Positions 23,445 through 29,834 of a stretch of 43,881 nt of DNA are shown piece by piece. The notes under the pieces were generated by a model. It had not been told where the DNA came from. It was given only the letters and a program-made list of their open reading frames with translations, and did no database searches. Location of the stretch: positions 1 to 43,881 of IMG/VR virus record IMGVR_UViG_3300029902_000001; one strand, given 5' to 3'. Position 1 is the first letter of the stretch. The number at the start of each line of letters is the position of its first letter. A program made the translations under genes and the position numbers. The DNA is from a virus.

Positions 23445-23460
23445 CTTTAGACAACTAAAG
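23445..23460. other. Intercistronic hairpin
   Basis: CTTTAG, ACAA loop, CTAAAG: a perfect six-pair stem in the 95-base gap between two minus-strand genes. There is no long U tract, so RNA processing or partial termination is possible. Confidence 0.45.
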
Positions 23461-23493
23461 TCTTGCACTTGTTAGCTGGTGTGCACAGAAGTG

Positions 23494-24216
23494 TTAGCTA
23501 GGTTCTCCGGTGACGTCCCTAAAGGCATACTCAATTTCTTCGATTGTGAGCGGTTCAAACGTTCCTTGTGTCACTTGCTGTTGCATCATATGTCTTGCGG
23601 TACTTAGTGGCAGTGCTCTTGTTTGCGCTGTTTGCAGTTTGTTATAGATGAACCGCATGATACGTGCAGCTTGGTTGGCACTAATACCGCGCACAGACAT
23701 ATTGATAGTATCTGCACTCAGTGTTACAGTCAAACGTGCTCCGTTTCGTAGGCGTGCGTTTACTTCATGATTTGGTGTAGAGAGATAGCCAGTATTGCGT
23801 ATGGTACTTTCAGGGAATGCCTCTTGTATTCTTTGTGCATCTTCCCTGATTCGTGCTAGGATACGTTCTCTCTCTGCTTGCTGTTCGTGCCATGCGTCAA
23901 AGGTACGGTCTAGTTGTGTAACCAAGTCGCGCACACGATTGACGGCGGCATCGTTGTTTTGTTCCCTTGGCACGTTGATAACACGTGTCATAAAATTACC
24001 GTCAAAGTCGCTTAGGTCGGTCTCTGTTGCAAAGTACCCATAGAAGCTTATAGCACCATAGGAGCACGTTATCACTATTTGATAGCCCCTATCGTTGGTT
24101 ATACGTCCGTCCCCTTGCTCTTGTAAGAGATGGGCTGTATGCCAGGGTGGGCCTAGTGCTTCAATACAATCGCTACAAAGTGCATTACGTTGGATTAAAT
24201 CGCTGTTTGTTGGCAT
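23494..24216 (-). CDS. Hypothetical protein with central coiled coil
   Basis: 240 residues. An N-terminal pair of Cys (ALCSDCIEAL) and strands (YQIVITCSYGAISFYGYF) come first, then a helical charged middle (AERERILARIREDAQRIQEAF), a strand block (ARLTVTLSADTINMSV) and a final helical part (TIEEIEYAFRDV). The ribosome site is weak (AAAGTGAG). No known domain. It lies between the Cys-rich gene and smaller unknown genes. Confidence 0.55.
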   Translation of the reverse strand: MPTNSDLIQRNALCSDCIEALGPPWHTAHLLQEQGDGRITNDRGYQIVITCSYGAISFYGYFATETDLSDFDGNFMTRVINVPREQNNDAAVNRVRDLVTQLDRTFDAWHEQQAERERILARIREDAQRIQEAFPESTIRNTGYLSTPNHEVNARLRNGARLTVTLSADTINMSVRGISANQAARIMRFIYNKLQTAQTRALPLSTARHMMQQQVTQGTFEPLTIEEIEYAFRDVTGEPS

Positions 24217-24245
24217 GGTTGGTACTCACTTTCTGTTGTAACGTT

Positions 24246-24479
24246 CTAACGTTGCGCTTGTGGTACTAAAGAATGTGGTCCGGTTAGCTGTTTGTTCGTT
24301 GGCTCTAACCATGATTCGATGGCATACATCACCGGAGCATCCCCAAACATGATTGTAGCACATTCCATACACCACATACCAACTAGTCCGTGTGTATAGT
24401 TTCGCACTTGTAAGCACGCCGGACTATCGCACGTATCACAACACAAGTCGCTATCACACACGCTTAAACCTGACTTCAT
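24246..24479 (-). CDS. Cys-rich zinc-binding protein
   Basis: 77 residues, AGGGGGATG region before the ATG. Seven Cys in the first 40 residues (SVCDSDLCCDTCDSPAC, then WCMEC) fit one or two zinc sites. The C-terminus is Pro/Gln-rich. It follows the amidotransferase gene after a perfect palindrome. Function unknown. Confidence 0.55.
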   Translation of the reverse strand: MKSGLSVCDSDLCCDTCDSPACLQVRNYTHGLVGMWCMECATIMFGDAPVMYAIESWLEPTNKQLTGPHSLVPQAQR

Positions 24480-24490
24480 AGCATCCCCCT

Positions 24491-24514
24491 ATGGGCTAGC
24501 ATATGCTAGCCCAT
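24491..24514. repeat. Perfect 24-bp palindrome between genes
   Basis: Half-site ATGGGCTAGCAT followed by its exact complement. It lies 12 bases after the amidotransferase stop and 12 before the next ATG. In RNA it gives a 10-12 pair stem with almost no loop, without a U tract. Could be an operator, a DNA cruciform or an RNA processing stem. Confidence 0.8.
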
Positions 24515-24526
24515 TGTTCTCTCTCT

Positions 24527-25378
24527 TTACTTTGTGACTTCTTCACCTAGGTACAATTCGTGGTACTTGCCTTGTGCATCGATGTAGTAGCTGGCCGAAC
24601 CTAACGCCCCCTTATAGGTGTGTACAGGGTATGTGTCTTGTTCGTCGTACTCTTCTTCAAAATCAAGGTCGCTATACTTAATCCACTTTCCTGCTTTGTC
24701 GGTATAGCCCGTACTCTCGAAGTCTTTCAATGATAGATATTCCTTAGCCAACTTGAGCGGTACTGTTGGTATAGTACTTTTGGTAGCATCCCAACTATAT
24801 CCGTCGGCGCGGTAGTACTCTTGTTCTTGGAATTGTAGTGGTATGCGTGATGCAATAAGCCAAGCGGTATCACTTGCAAACGTTAGTTCACAATCGTAGC
24901 CAGCTTTACTTTGTGCAAACGCCATGCCCTTATACCAACCAACGAACGTACCACTACAGGTGTTTAGCTTGTCAACAGTCAGGTATCCGCGCCACAATGA
25001 TTCTGCTATGATTGATGTATCACTTGTAGGCCATCCTGGAATGACATAACGGGAATCATGCCCATTGTGTGCTAGTGCTGATGTCCCATTGACAAACGGA
25101 TGGCACAAACTATCACACTGAGGGCCAGCAGATACTAAGCGCGTATGGAATAGAAATTCTTTAGCACCGCGCTCTAAACCTGCCAGCCAGAAATTAGCTG
25201 CATCACGTGGCGTCATAACCTGAGACTTACACGCTACAATCTTCCTTCCTGGCAAGTGATACGCCGCGCCGATACCATGCCCCCCAAGTTCCCGTTCTAA
25301 GGTCTTAAAAAATAGTGTAATTTCTTCTACGCTGTATTTGCTAAGATAGTCCGCCGAACAAAAAGCTAACCTACACAT
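24527..25378 (-). CDS. Class II glutamine amidotransferase
   Basis: 283 residues starting MCRLAF: after Met removal Cys2 is the N-terminal nucleophile. Further class II signs: FLFHTRLVSAG (substrate-holding Arg) and LAHNGHDS (Asn-Gly of the oxyanion hole), with CHPFVNG between. The family frees ammonia from glutamine for a partner enzyme. The C-terminal 100 residues hold a Lys/Tyr-rich part with an acidic stretch (DLDFEEEYDEQDTY). The amidoligase gene upstream (25441-26598) is the natural partner. No synthase domain is fused, so the acceptor is unknown. Confidence 0.85.
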   Translation of the reverse strand: MCRLAFCSADYLSKYSVEEITLFFKTLERELGGHGIGAAYHLPGRKIVACKSQVMTPRDAANFWLAGLERGAKEFLFHTRLVSAGPQCDSLCHPFVNGTSALAHNGHDSRYVIPGWPTSDTSIIAESLWRGYLTVDKLNTCSGTFVGWYKGMAFAQSKAGYDCELTFASDTAWLIASRIPLQFQEQEYYRADGYSWDATKSTIPTVPLKLAKEYLSLKDFESTGYTDKAGKWIKYSDLDFEEEYDEQDTYPVHTYKGALGSASYYIDAQGKYHELYLGEEVTK

Positions 25379-25404
25379 TTTAGTATCTCCTCTTGTGTTG
25401 TGAC

Positions 25405-25428
25405 GGGACTAACCCATAAGCTAGTCCC
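25405..25428. other. Intercistronic hairpin between amidoligase and amidotransferase genes
   Basis: GGGACTA and TAGTCCC, seven pairs, ten-base loop. It lies in the 62-base gap between the two genes and could stabilise or tune the two messages. Confidence 0.55.
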
Positions 25429-25440
25429 TTGAAACGCTGT

Positions 25441-26598
25441 CTAGTTTTCGTCGTCGTCGCTACGGTACTCTTCATCGTCGTCGTCGCTATCGTCGTCGTC
25501 ATAGCGGTTACAGCGTAGGTCGTCGTACCCATAGCGGTTTAAGAAGTCACGTTCGTTTGGGTGCTCATCTTGGTTCTGATAGCACTCTCTCTCTGTACGG
25601 TCCTCTTGGTCCTCTGGCAAGTTAAAGAACGCGATATACTTGGCTAAGACTTCATCAGCTACATCGTCGTATGTATCACTTGTAGGGTTGCTTAGTGGCG
25701 TATCGATGAACATACAAATTGTTGTGAGAAATTTCACCAACTTAGCAAACTGTGTGTAGGTTACTAAGCGAGCAAGCCTAAATTCCCAGGTTTCACGACG
25801 TCCTGCAAGCCAGCTACCGTGCTCTGATGTCATCGGATAGTGACGGAAGCTCCCAAAGTCCCGCCCCCAAATTGCTACGGTACTCTCTTCATGCGTGGCT
25901 AGGTACTGCTCTAAATTACAGAAGATGTCGTATGTATGACGCCGCCGATTAGCATACCGTGCCATGCCTCCTATGTGGATATGTGTACCAACGTTATCCG
26001 CGCTGGTAAAACCACTAGCCAGAGTCAAGATTTTTTGTAAGTTGCCAGGGATATGCGGTACGCCGAAGATGGGAGATTTATACTCATCTGTTACCGTGCC
26101 ATCTGCCGTGCGTGCAAAGCCTGCCTTAATCAAACGTTCTTGCAATTGCTGGTAGTCCTGATTCGTTGTGTTATCATCACAAGCTAGCTCTAGTTCAAAA
26201 CCGAATGTTAAGCCTAGCCCGTTATGACTTTCATACTTGCGTTTTGTGACCGTTGTACTATATGGCTGTTGGTATGAACAACGCTCACATAGCTTATTTA
26301 AGCGCTTAGGTTTTAGTTCTTCACGCAACCCACAAATAGGGCATTTTATGATACGTACTTTGTGACTAATATCACGTTGGCTGTAGATGAACCAACAAGC
26401 CTCCATACTTTCACGGTTATACTCTCGATAGCAGTCTAGACTTTGGTGTGTATGTGGCTGTAGTCGCTCTAATACGTCTCTAACCTCTTCTGGTGTGGTG
26501 TAGCGTTCTGTACTCACATAAACACCGTAGCGCGTTGAAAAACTAAATGCCGCTAGTTGTGTGCGTGCGTTCTTACGTGCTGTCTTGATGCTTGTCAT
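25441..26598 (-). CDS. Amidoligase (COOH-NH2 ligase, glutamine synthetase-like fold)
   Basis: 385 residues, AGAGGAGAAACGACG before the ATG. A zinc ribbon sits at residues 86-107 (CPICG, CERC). The amidoligase core follows: FGFELEL (133-138, metal-binding Glu), NVGTHIHIGG (His206, His208), and ETWEFRLAR (Glu272, Arg274). The tail of about 20 residues is nearly all Asp, Glu and Ser. Known amidoligases of this group form amide or peptide bonds with ATP and occur in phages and gene clusters with class II amidotransferases, as here. Target may be a cell-wall peptide, protein tail or small metabolite; not determined. Confidence 0.8.
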   Translation of the reverse strand: MTSIKTARKNARTQLAAFSFSTRYGVYVSTERYTTPEEVRDVLERLQPHTHQSLDCYREYNRESMEACWFIYSQRDISHKVRIIKCPICGLREELKPKRLNKLCERCSYQQPYSTTVTKRKYESHNGLGLTFGFELELACDDNTTNQDYQQLQERLIKAGFARTADGTVTDEYKSPIFGVPHIPGNLQKILTLASGFTSADNVGTHIHIGGMARYANRRRHTYDIFCNLEQYLATHEESTVAIWGRDFGSFRHYPMTSEHGSWLAGRRETWEFRLARLVTYTQFAKLVKFLTTICMFIDTPLSNPTSDTYDDVADEVLAKYIAFFNLPEDQEDRTERECYQNQDEHPNERDFLNRYGYDDLRCNRYDDDDSDDDDEEYRSDDDEN

Positions 26599-26625
26599 CG
26601 TCGTTTCTCCTCTTGTTTTCGTTAG

Positions 26626-26937
26626 CTAATCGTGCATCTGAGTAAACAAACCGTGCTCCCTAGCGTAGGTTAAATCTAACACGTGCTCGTATAAATCGTG
26701 CTCCTCCCAAGACATTCCAGGCTGTTCTAACACTTGCCCAACATGCGTGTATGCACTCACTACAGTCAACATTATCGGACATAAAGCGAGCGGTGTTACA
26801 ATATTGAGTAGGTCAACAAGCAACTTGCCAGCTTCATAACTACCGTCGTTGTCATCGTCTACTGTTTTGTTGATATCTTCCATCGCTCGTAACACTGCGA
26901 GCATTTTATTGCAAGCTACTAACTCTTCGTTTGTCAT
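26626..26937 (-). CDS. Small acidic helical protein
   Basis: 103 residues, GGAGATACAACG directly before the ATG. All-helical and acidic (NKMLAVLRAMEDINKTVDDD, AGKLLVDLLNIVTPLALC). No motif recognised. The 5' leader is shared in sequence with that of the gene at 26974-27156. Confidence 0.55.
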   Translation of the reverse strand: MTNEELVACNKMLAVLRAMEDINKTVDDDNDGSYEAGKLLVDLLNIVTPLALCPIMLTVVSAYTHVGQVLEQPGMSWEEHDLYEHVLDLTYAREHGLFTQMHD

Positions 26938-26973
26938 CGTTGTATCTCCTCAAGTTTTGTTGTTGTGGAACGT

Positions 26974-27156
26974 CTATACTGATTGTTTAATATCAGCAAT
27001 TAGCCAAAGAAGTGAATAAGCAACCTTATACATACCGACTAGATTTATCTGTTCATCGGTAGGTAACGTATCATTATGCTGGGCAATAGCGCGTATCTCA
27101 GTATCAAGTGCTAATGAAATACGCTCAGCCTGTTTTAGTGTTTCTTGTTTGTTCAT
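26974..27156 (-). CDS. Small helical protein
   Basis: 60 residues, GGAGATACAACG before the ATG. Two helices (KQAERISLALDTEIRAIAQH and a C-terminal GMYKVAYSLLWLIADIKQ). The leader, including TTCCACAACA further upstream, is like that of the next gene, suggesting a duplicated expression cassette. Function unknown. Confidence 0.5.
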   Translation of the reverse strand: MNKQETLKQAERISLALDTEIRAIAQHNDTLPTDEQINLVGMYKVAYSLLWLIADIKQSV

Positions 27157-27208
27157 CGTTGTATCTCCCTTAGTGCTGTTGTGGAACTATCAAGAGTGTC
27201 TACCCGTA

Positions 27209-27550
27209 CTAATACATCCAACTATCAGCACGTTGCCGAACGTCGTCTAACTGCCGTACTTCGTCTAGTGTTTGTATTAGTGGGTTGCCTAGGTATTCAA
27301 ATACGATATCTACTGGCAGGCTAACCAAGGATAGACTTAGAGGTAAAGCGCGTTTGTCACCTGCGAGTACCGCGAAAGATAGTATGAGCTTGTCGCTATA
27401 TGCGTTACAGCGCCAATTATCCTGTATACCGCTCATCTCTCTAGCGATACGATGGCCTACGTTGCACCCTACCATACCTATATCACCTGCGAGTACTACT
27501 TCATCGTAACGGTATCCTATGGCTTGCAGTACAATCTCTAGACGTTTCAT
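27209..27550 (-). CDS. Hypothetical protein
   Basis: 113 residues. Starts MKRLEIVLQAIGYRYDEV; then a stretch with a Trp (GIQDNWRCNAYSDKLILSF) and a hydrophobic pair of strands (ALPLSLSLVSLPVDIVFEYLG). Ends in a charged helix (DEVRQLDDVRQRADSW). No family recognised. It lies two bases after the stop of the gene upstream. Confidence 0.5.
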   Translation of the reverse strand: MKRLEIVLQAIGYRYDEVVLAGDIGMVGCNVGHRIAREMSGIQDNWRCNAYSDKLILSFAVLAGDKRALPLSLSLVSLPVDIVFEYLGNPLIQTLDEVRQLDDVRQRADSWMY

Positions 27551-27551
27551 C

Positions 27552-27911
27552 CTACTTTATCCCTTCTGTCACTGTCTGTACAAACTTGGTTGGGTACTTC
27601 TCACTTAGCCACGTTTGACTATCAGCTATGAATGACTTAGTAGCTATGTTGATGTCACATTCGTTAGTCAAGACGCTTGTGTATTCTTCTCGTATGACTA
27701 GGTGCCACGTCTTATCAATGCCTATGACTACGTGTGACACCCTACCGATTAGGCGCGTACCACAAACCTGCTCATGCCGTGATACCACTACGGTATAATA
27801 GTCTAGCTGGCTTGGCTTGACCTCAATTTCTTTAATCTTCTGCTTGCTTGCCTTGGTTGGCTTAATCGCGTTGGTCTCAATTGTTGGTGATTGTGTGAAG
27901 CTGTAACCCAT
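27552..27911 (-). CDS. Hypothetical protein
   Basis: 119 residues, GGGGACTAAG before the ATG. A Lys/Thr-rich N-terminus (IKPTKASKQKIKEIEVKPS) leads into an antiparallel strand block (YYTVVVSRHEQVCG, RVSHVVIGIDKTWHLVI) and a final helix. Could be a small DNA- or protein-binding factor; nothing diagnostic. Confidence 0.5.
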   Translation of the reverse strand: MGYSFTQSPTIETNAIKPTKASKQKIKEIEVKPSQLDYYTVVVSRHEQVCGTRLIGRVSHVVIGIDKTWHLVIREEYTSVLTNECDINIATKSFIADSQTWLSEKYPTKFVQTVTEGIK

Positions 27912-27915
27912 TGTC

Positions 27916-28047
27916 TTAGTCCCCTATTTTCTTGCTGTTAAACCACACCACTACTAACACGCCAATCAAGACGATTGACGATACGAACAACGCTAGGCCG
28001 AATAACTCTAGATATTGCATGCCGCTTAACGCTTGCTGTATTGGCAT
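27916..28047 (-). CDS. Single-TM microprotein (43 aa)
   Basis: ATG at 28047 with GGGGAAC inside the end of the upstream gene. A hydrophobic helix (LFGLALFVSSIVLIGVLVVVWF) is followed by NSKKIGD. Small membrane proteins expressed from early phage genes often alter the host envelope, but no function is shown here. Confidence 0.55.
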   Translation of the reverse strand: MPIQQALSGMQYLELFGLALFVSSIVLIGVLVVVWFNSKKIGD

Positions 28048-28050
28048 TGA

Positions 28051-28464
28051 TTATCGTTCCCCTTCATAAATGTAGTGTTTGCTCATGGTAGGGTTGCCCG
28101 AATTGGCGCTCACTGTGAGAAGAGTACTACCCCAAAATCGACTTTCACTTGTCCGCAAGCGTAGATACCAGCCACCCTTAGATTGATACATGTAACAACC
28201 AAGTCTGTACAAACAAGCGTTTATCTTATTCTTGGTTGTGACTGTGAAGAACGCATTACCAGATGTATCACGATTACTTACGTATATTTCACCCTCATTG
28301 TTGAAAGTGACGATATCCGTACCGTGATATTGTACTGCTACTTCGTTTTCGTTCTTGCGGTAAAGCTTGGTTGCCTTGCCTGCTAGGTTCTTACTCTCTC
28401 GCTTGCCTAGTAGGTCGCTTGCCTCTTGGTAGGAATTAGGATAGTTCGTTGCTACTGCTGCCAT
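28051..28464 (-). CDS. Hypothetical protein, first gene of the minus arm
   Basis: 137 residues from ATG 28464 (AAGGGAT upstream), not the longer frame. Beta-rich with spaced Tyr and Trp (EVAVQYHGTDIVTFNNEGEI, GGWYLRLRTSESRFWG). Contains NKINACLYRLGCYMYQ. This repeated strand layout is seen in small early-gene proteins of many phages; no specific family is claimed. It is the first gene downstream of the candidate promoter at 28824-28852. Confidence 0.55.
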   Translation of the reverse strand: MAAVATNYPNSYQEASDLLGKRESKNLAGKATKLYRKNENEVAVQYHGTDIVTFNNEGEIYVSNRDTSGNAFFTVTTKNKINACLYRLGCYMYQSKGGWYLRLRTSESRFWGSTLLTVSANSGNPTMSKHYIYEGER

Positions 28465-28823
28465 TGTTTTACATCCCTTATTGACTAGCACCTGACAAGC
28501 TATACACAATATGCATAGCTTCTCATATAACAGCCCTAAGAGAAGGGATAGAGCATCCGCGCCAATACGCATACTAGACGCTCTATCAAGGCATACTAAA
28601 CAATCCGCGCTATGACGCATTTTAGATTGTCGTAGGCTAGTACAGCGTGTCAGGCTCTACTAGTGTTATAGTATGTGCGAGAAGTCTTAAATTGTTAAGG
28701 TGCCTTGCCTACTGGCCTTACTAGGTAACGTAGCCTAGCGCGTTAGTCCTAGATAGCGTTGTCTAGGTCGCTGTCAGTGCTACCGTGTCAGGCTGTACCT
28801 CACGTGGCGCTCTTGACTCTCAG

Positions 28824-28852
28824 AGTATGCCATACCCACAAAACTTTGTCAA
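28824..28852 (-). promoter_or_regulatory. Candidate promoter of the minus (early) arm
   Basis: On the minus strand: TTGACA (28852-28847), 17-base spacer, CATACT (28829-28824; four of six match). It points to the first minus-arm gene 360 bases away, leaving a long leader. Confidence 0.55.
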
Positions 28853-28952
28853 GGGCCTTATACAAAAGTCATGCCATCTACACAGCTTACTAGTAGCCCA
28901 CAAACCTTGGCAGAGTCTCATCTTTATGAGTTTTTTAAAGACATTTATTTCC

Positions 28953-29021
28953 TATCGTAGCAAGCATACTGTTTAGGCGCACATTTTTGATAGACAACAA
29001 AGTCAGTATGAGCCTACGATA
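28953..29021. repeat. Long imperfect inverted repeat
   Basis: Arm 1 TATCGTAG-CAAG-CATACTG (28953-28971) pairs with arm 2 CAGTATG-AGC-CTACGATA (29004-29021): fifteen paired bases around an internal loop, with a 32-base apical loop. No U tract follows. Operator pair or structured RNA. Confidence 0.65.
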
Positions 29022-29269
29022 TATGGCGGTTTTACTCTGCTTTTTACTGCGCTTTTAGGGAGGCTCTAGCACGTGGTTGGCTCTAGACGCCCTAGGATTG
29101 GCTCTAGTGGCTTTAGCTGTATAGAGGTGGTCTCTCCAGAGTCAGTAGTATAGCCAGGGTGTGTAGCATTCATATATACACACATATGAGATAGTTGTAT
29201 AGACAAGTAATGCAGCATGACAAGATAGAGCAGAGAAGATAGATAATGTGTTGGCAGAGTGAGCCACCC

Positions 29270-29303
29270 AGCCATAGCCATAGCCAGCCATAGCCATAGC
29301 CCT
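29270..29303. repeat. GCCATA tandem cluster
   Basis: Units GCCATA, GCCATA, GCCA, GCCATA, GCCATA, GCCCTA in a row, on the edge of a pyrimidine-rich stretch. Short direct repeats of unknown role. Confidence 0.6.
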
Positions 29304-29578
29304 ATCCTTTCATCATCCCTACCCTCCTACCTTGTGTGCTCGCCTATTTCACCCTATCTGCCAACCAAACAAAGCATACCAACCAAGCAGCCTCTATAGC
29401 CAGCAACCATGCGCCAGTGCTAGGGTTATCGGGTGAGCGGGGCGGGGTACTTGTCGCACAAAATACCACCTACACCCACACTTTTGCCTTTAACTCAGCC
29501 TAATACTTTGCCAAATAATAAGCAATATATCTATAGTTTAGCCCAAACTACAAAAATAATAAAACTCATTGCCCATAC

Positions 29579-29607
29579 TTGACACGATGTGATATAATAT
29601 ATATATA
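29579..29607 (+). promoter_or_regulatory. Promoter of the plus (late) arm and leader RNA
   Basis: TTGACA at 29579-29584 with TATATA at 29602-29607 (17-base spacer). An overlapping extended -10, TGATATAAT (29590-29598), offers a second start. Both lie just upstream of the tRNA-like element at 29627. Confidence 0.65.
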
Positions 29608-29626
29608 GAAAGTACGCGATGCCATT

Positions 29627-29701
29627 GGGACTGAAATGGTTCGACCAAGACACATCAAAGTGTTGAAGGTGAAGTGGGTTCGATACCCGCCAGTTCCACC
29701 A
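29627..29701 (+). ncRNA. tRNA/tmRNA-like domain in the late leader
   Basis: 75 nt. Acceptor stem GGGACTG (29627-29633) pairs with CAGTTCC (29691-29697), then A and encoded CCA. The T arm is GTGGG-TTCGATA-CCCGC. The D region, TGG-TTCGA-CCA, resembles the 5' domain of tmRNA (TGGATTCGAC), not a normal D arm. The middle stem GACAC/GTGTT has a six-base loop, ATCAAA, so no standard anticodon loop. The 3' end also resembles tmRNA (CCGCCAGCTCCACCA in E. coli). It may be a tmRNA tRNA-like domain without a tag-coding part, or a decayed tRNA. No tag frame was found. Confidence 0.6.
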
Positions 29702-29726
29702 CCGAAAACCGCAAGGCGTGTAGGTG

Positions 29727-29808
29727 CTAGTGACCGCCAGAGAAGTCTGTTTCTCCTCACAGACAGCTTGGTTCTCCCCAATCAAGTATCTCTGGCACGG
29801 GTTACTAG
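29727..29808 (+). ncRNA. Three-way-junction RNA in the late leader
   Basis: P1: CTAGTGACC (29727-29735) pairs with GGTTACTAG (29800-29808, one G-U); a three-base bulge; then GCCAGAGA (29736-29743) pairs with TCTCTGGC (29789-29796). P2: GTCTGT/ACAGAC with loop TTCTCCTC. P3: CTTGGTT/AATCAAG with loop CTCCCC. Junction linkers are only one to two bases. Both loops hold CTCC, complementary to GGAG of the downstream ribosome site (AAAGGAG, 29824-29830). It ends 26 bases before the ATG at 29835. Possible riboregulator, antitermination or processing signal. Confidence 0.65.
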
Positions 29809-29834
29809 AGAGAGAGAAGACCTAAAGGAGAAGC

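Larger units (their letters stand above)
28465..29578. other. Long gene-poor region between divergent arms
   Basis: About 1.1 kb without a supportable gene. Contents: many CTAG words; a repeated GTGTCAGGCT (near 28647 and 28784); a minus-strand promoter; a long inverted repeat (28953-29021); repeated TTGGCTCTAG (near 29088 and 29098); and a GCCATA tandem cluster. Short frames on both strands lack ribosome sites and protein-like composition. Likely the control region for both arms, possibly also holding packaging signals. Confidence 0.6.

Noticed and set aside
28917-28936. Hairpin CTCAT/ATGAG plus TTTTTT
   Set aside because: Stem of five weak pairs and no plus-strand gene upstream, so a terminator call is not supported.
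29066-29281. 71-residue minus-strand frame in the control region
   Set aside because: No ribosome site, overlaps repeats, and the composition does not look like a protein.
29627-29701. Ordinary tRNA
   Set aside because: The middle stem has a six-base loop and the D arm is tmRNA-like, so no anticodon can be assigned.
29627-29701. Attachment site from integration at a tmRNA gene
   Set aside because: No integrase was found, and both the 5' and 3' parts of the RNA are present rather than only a 3' end.
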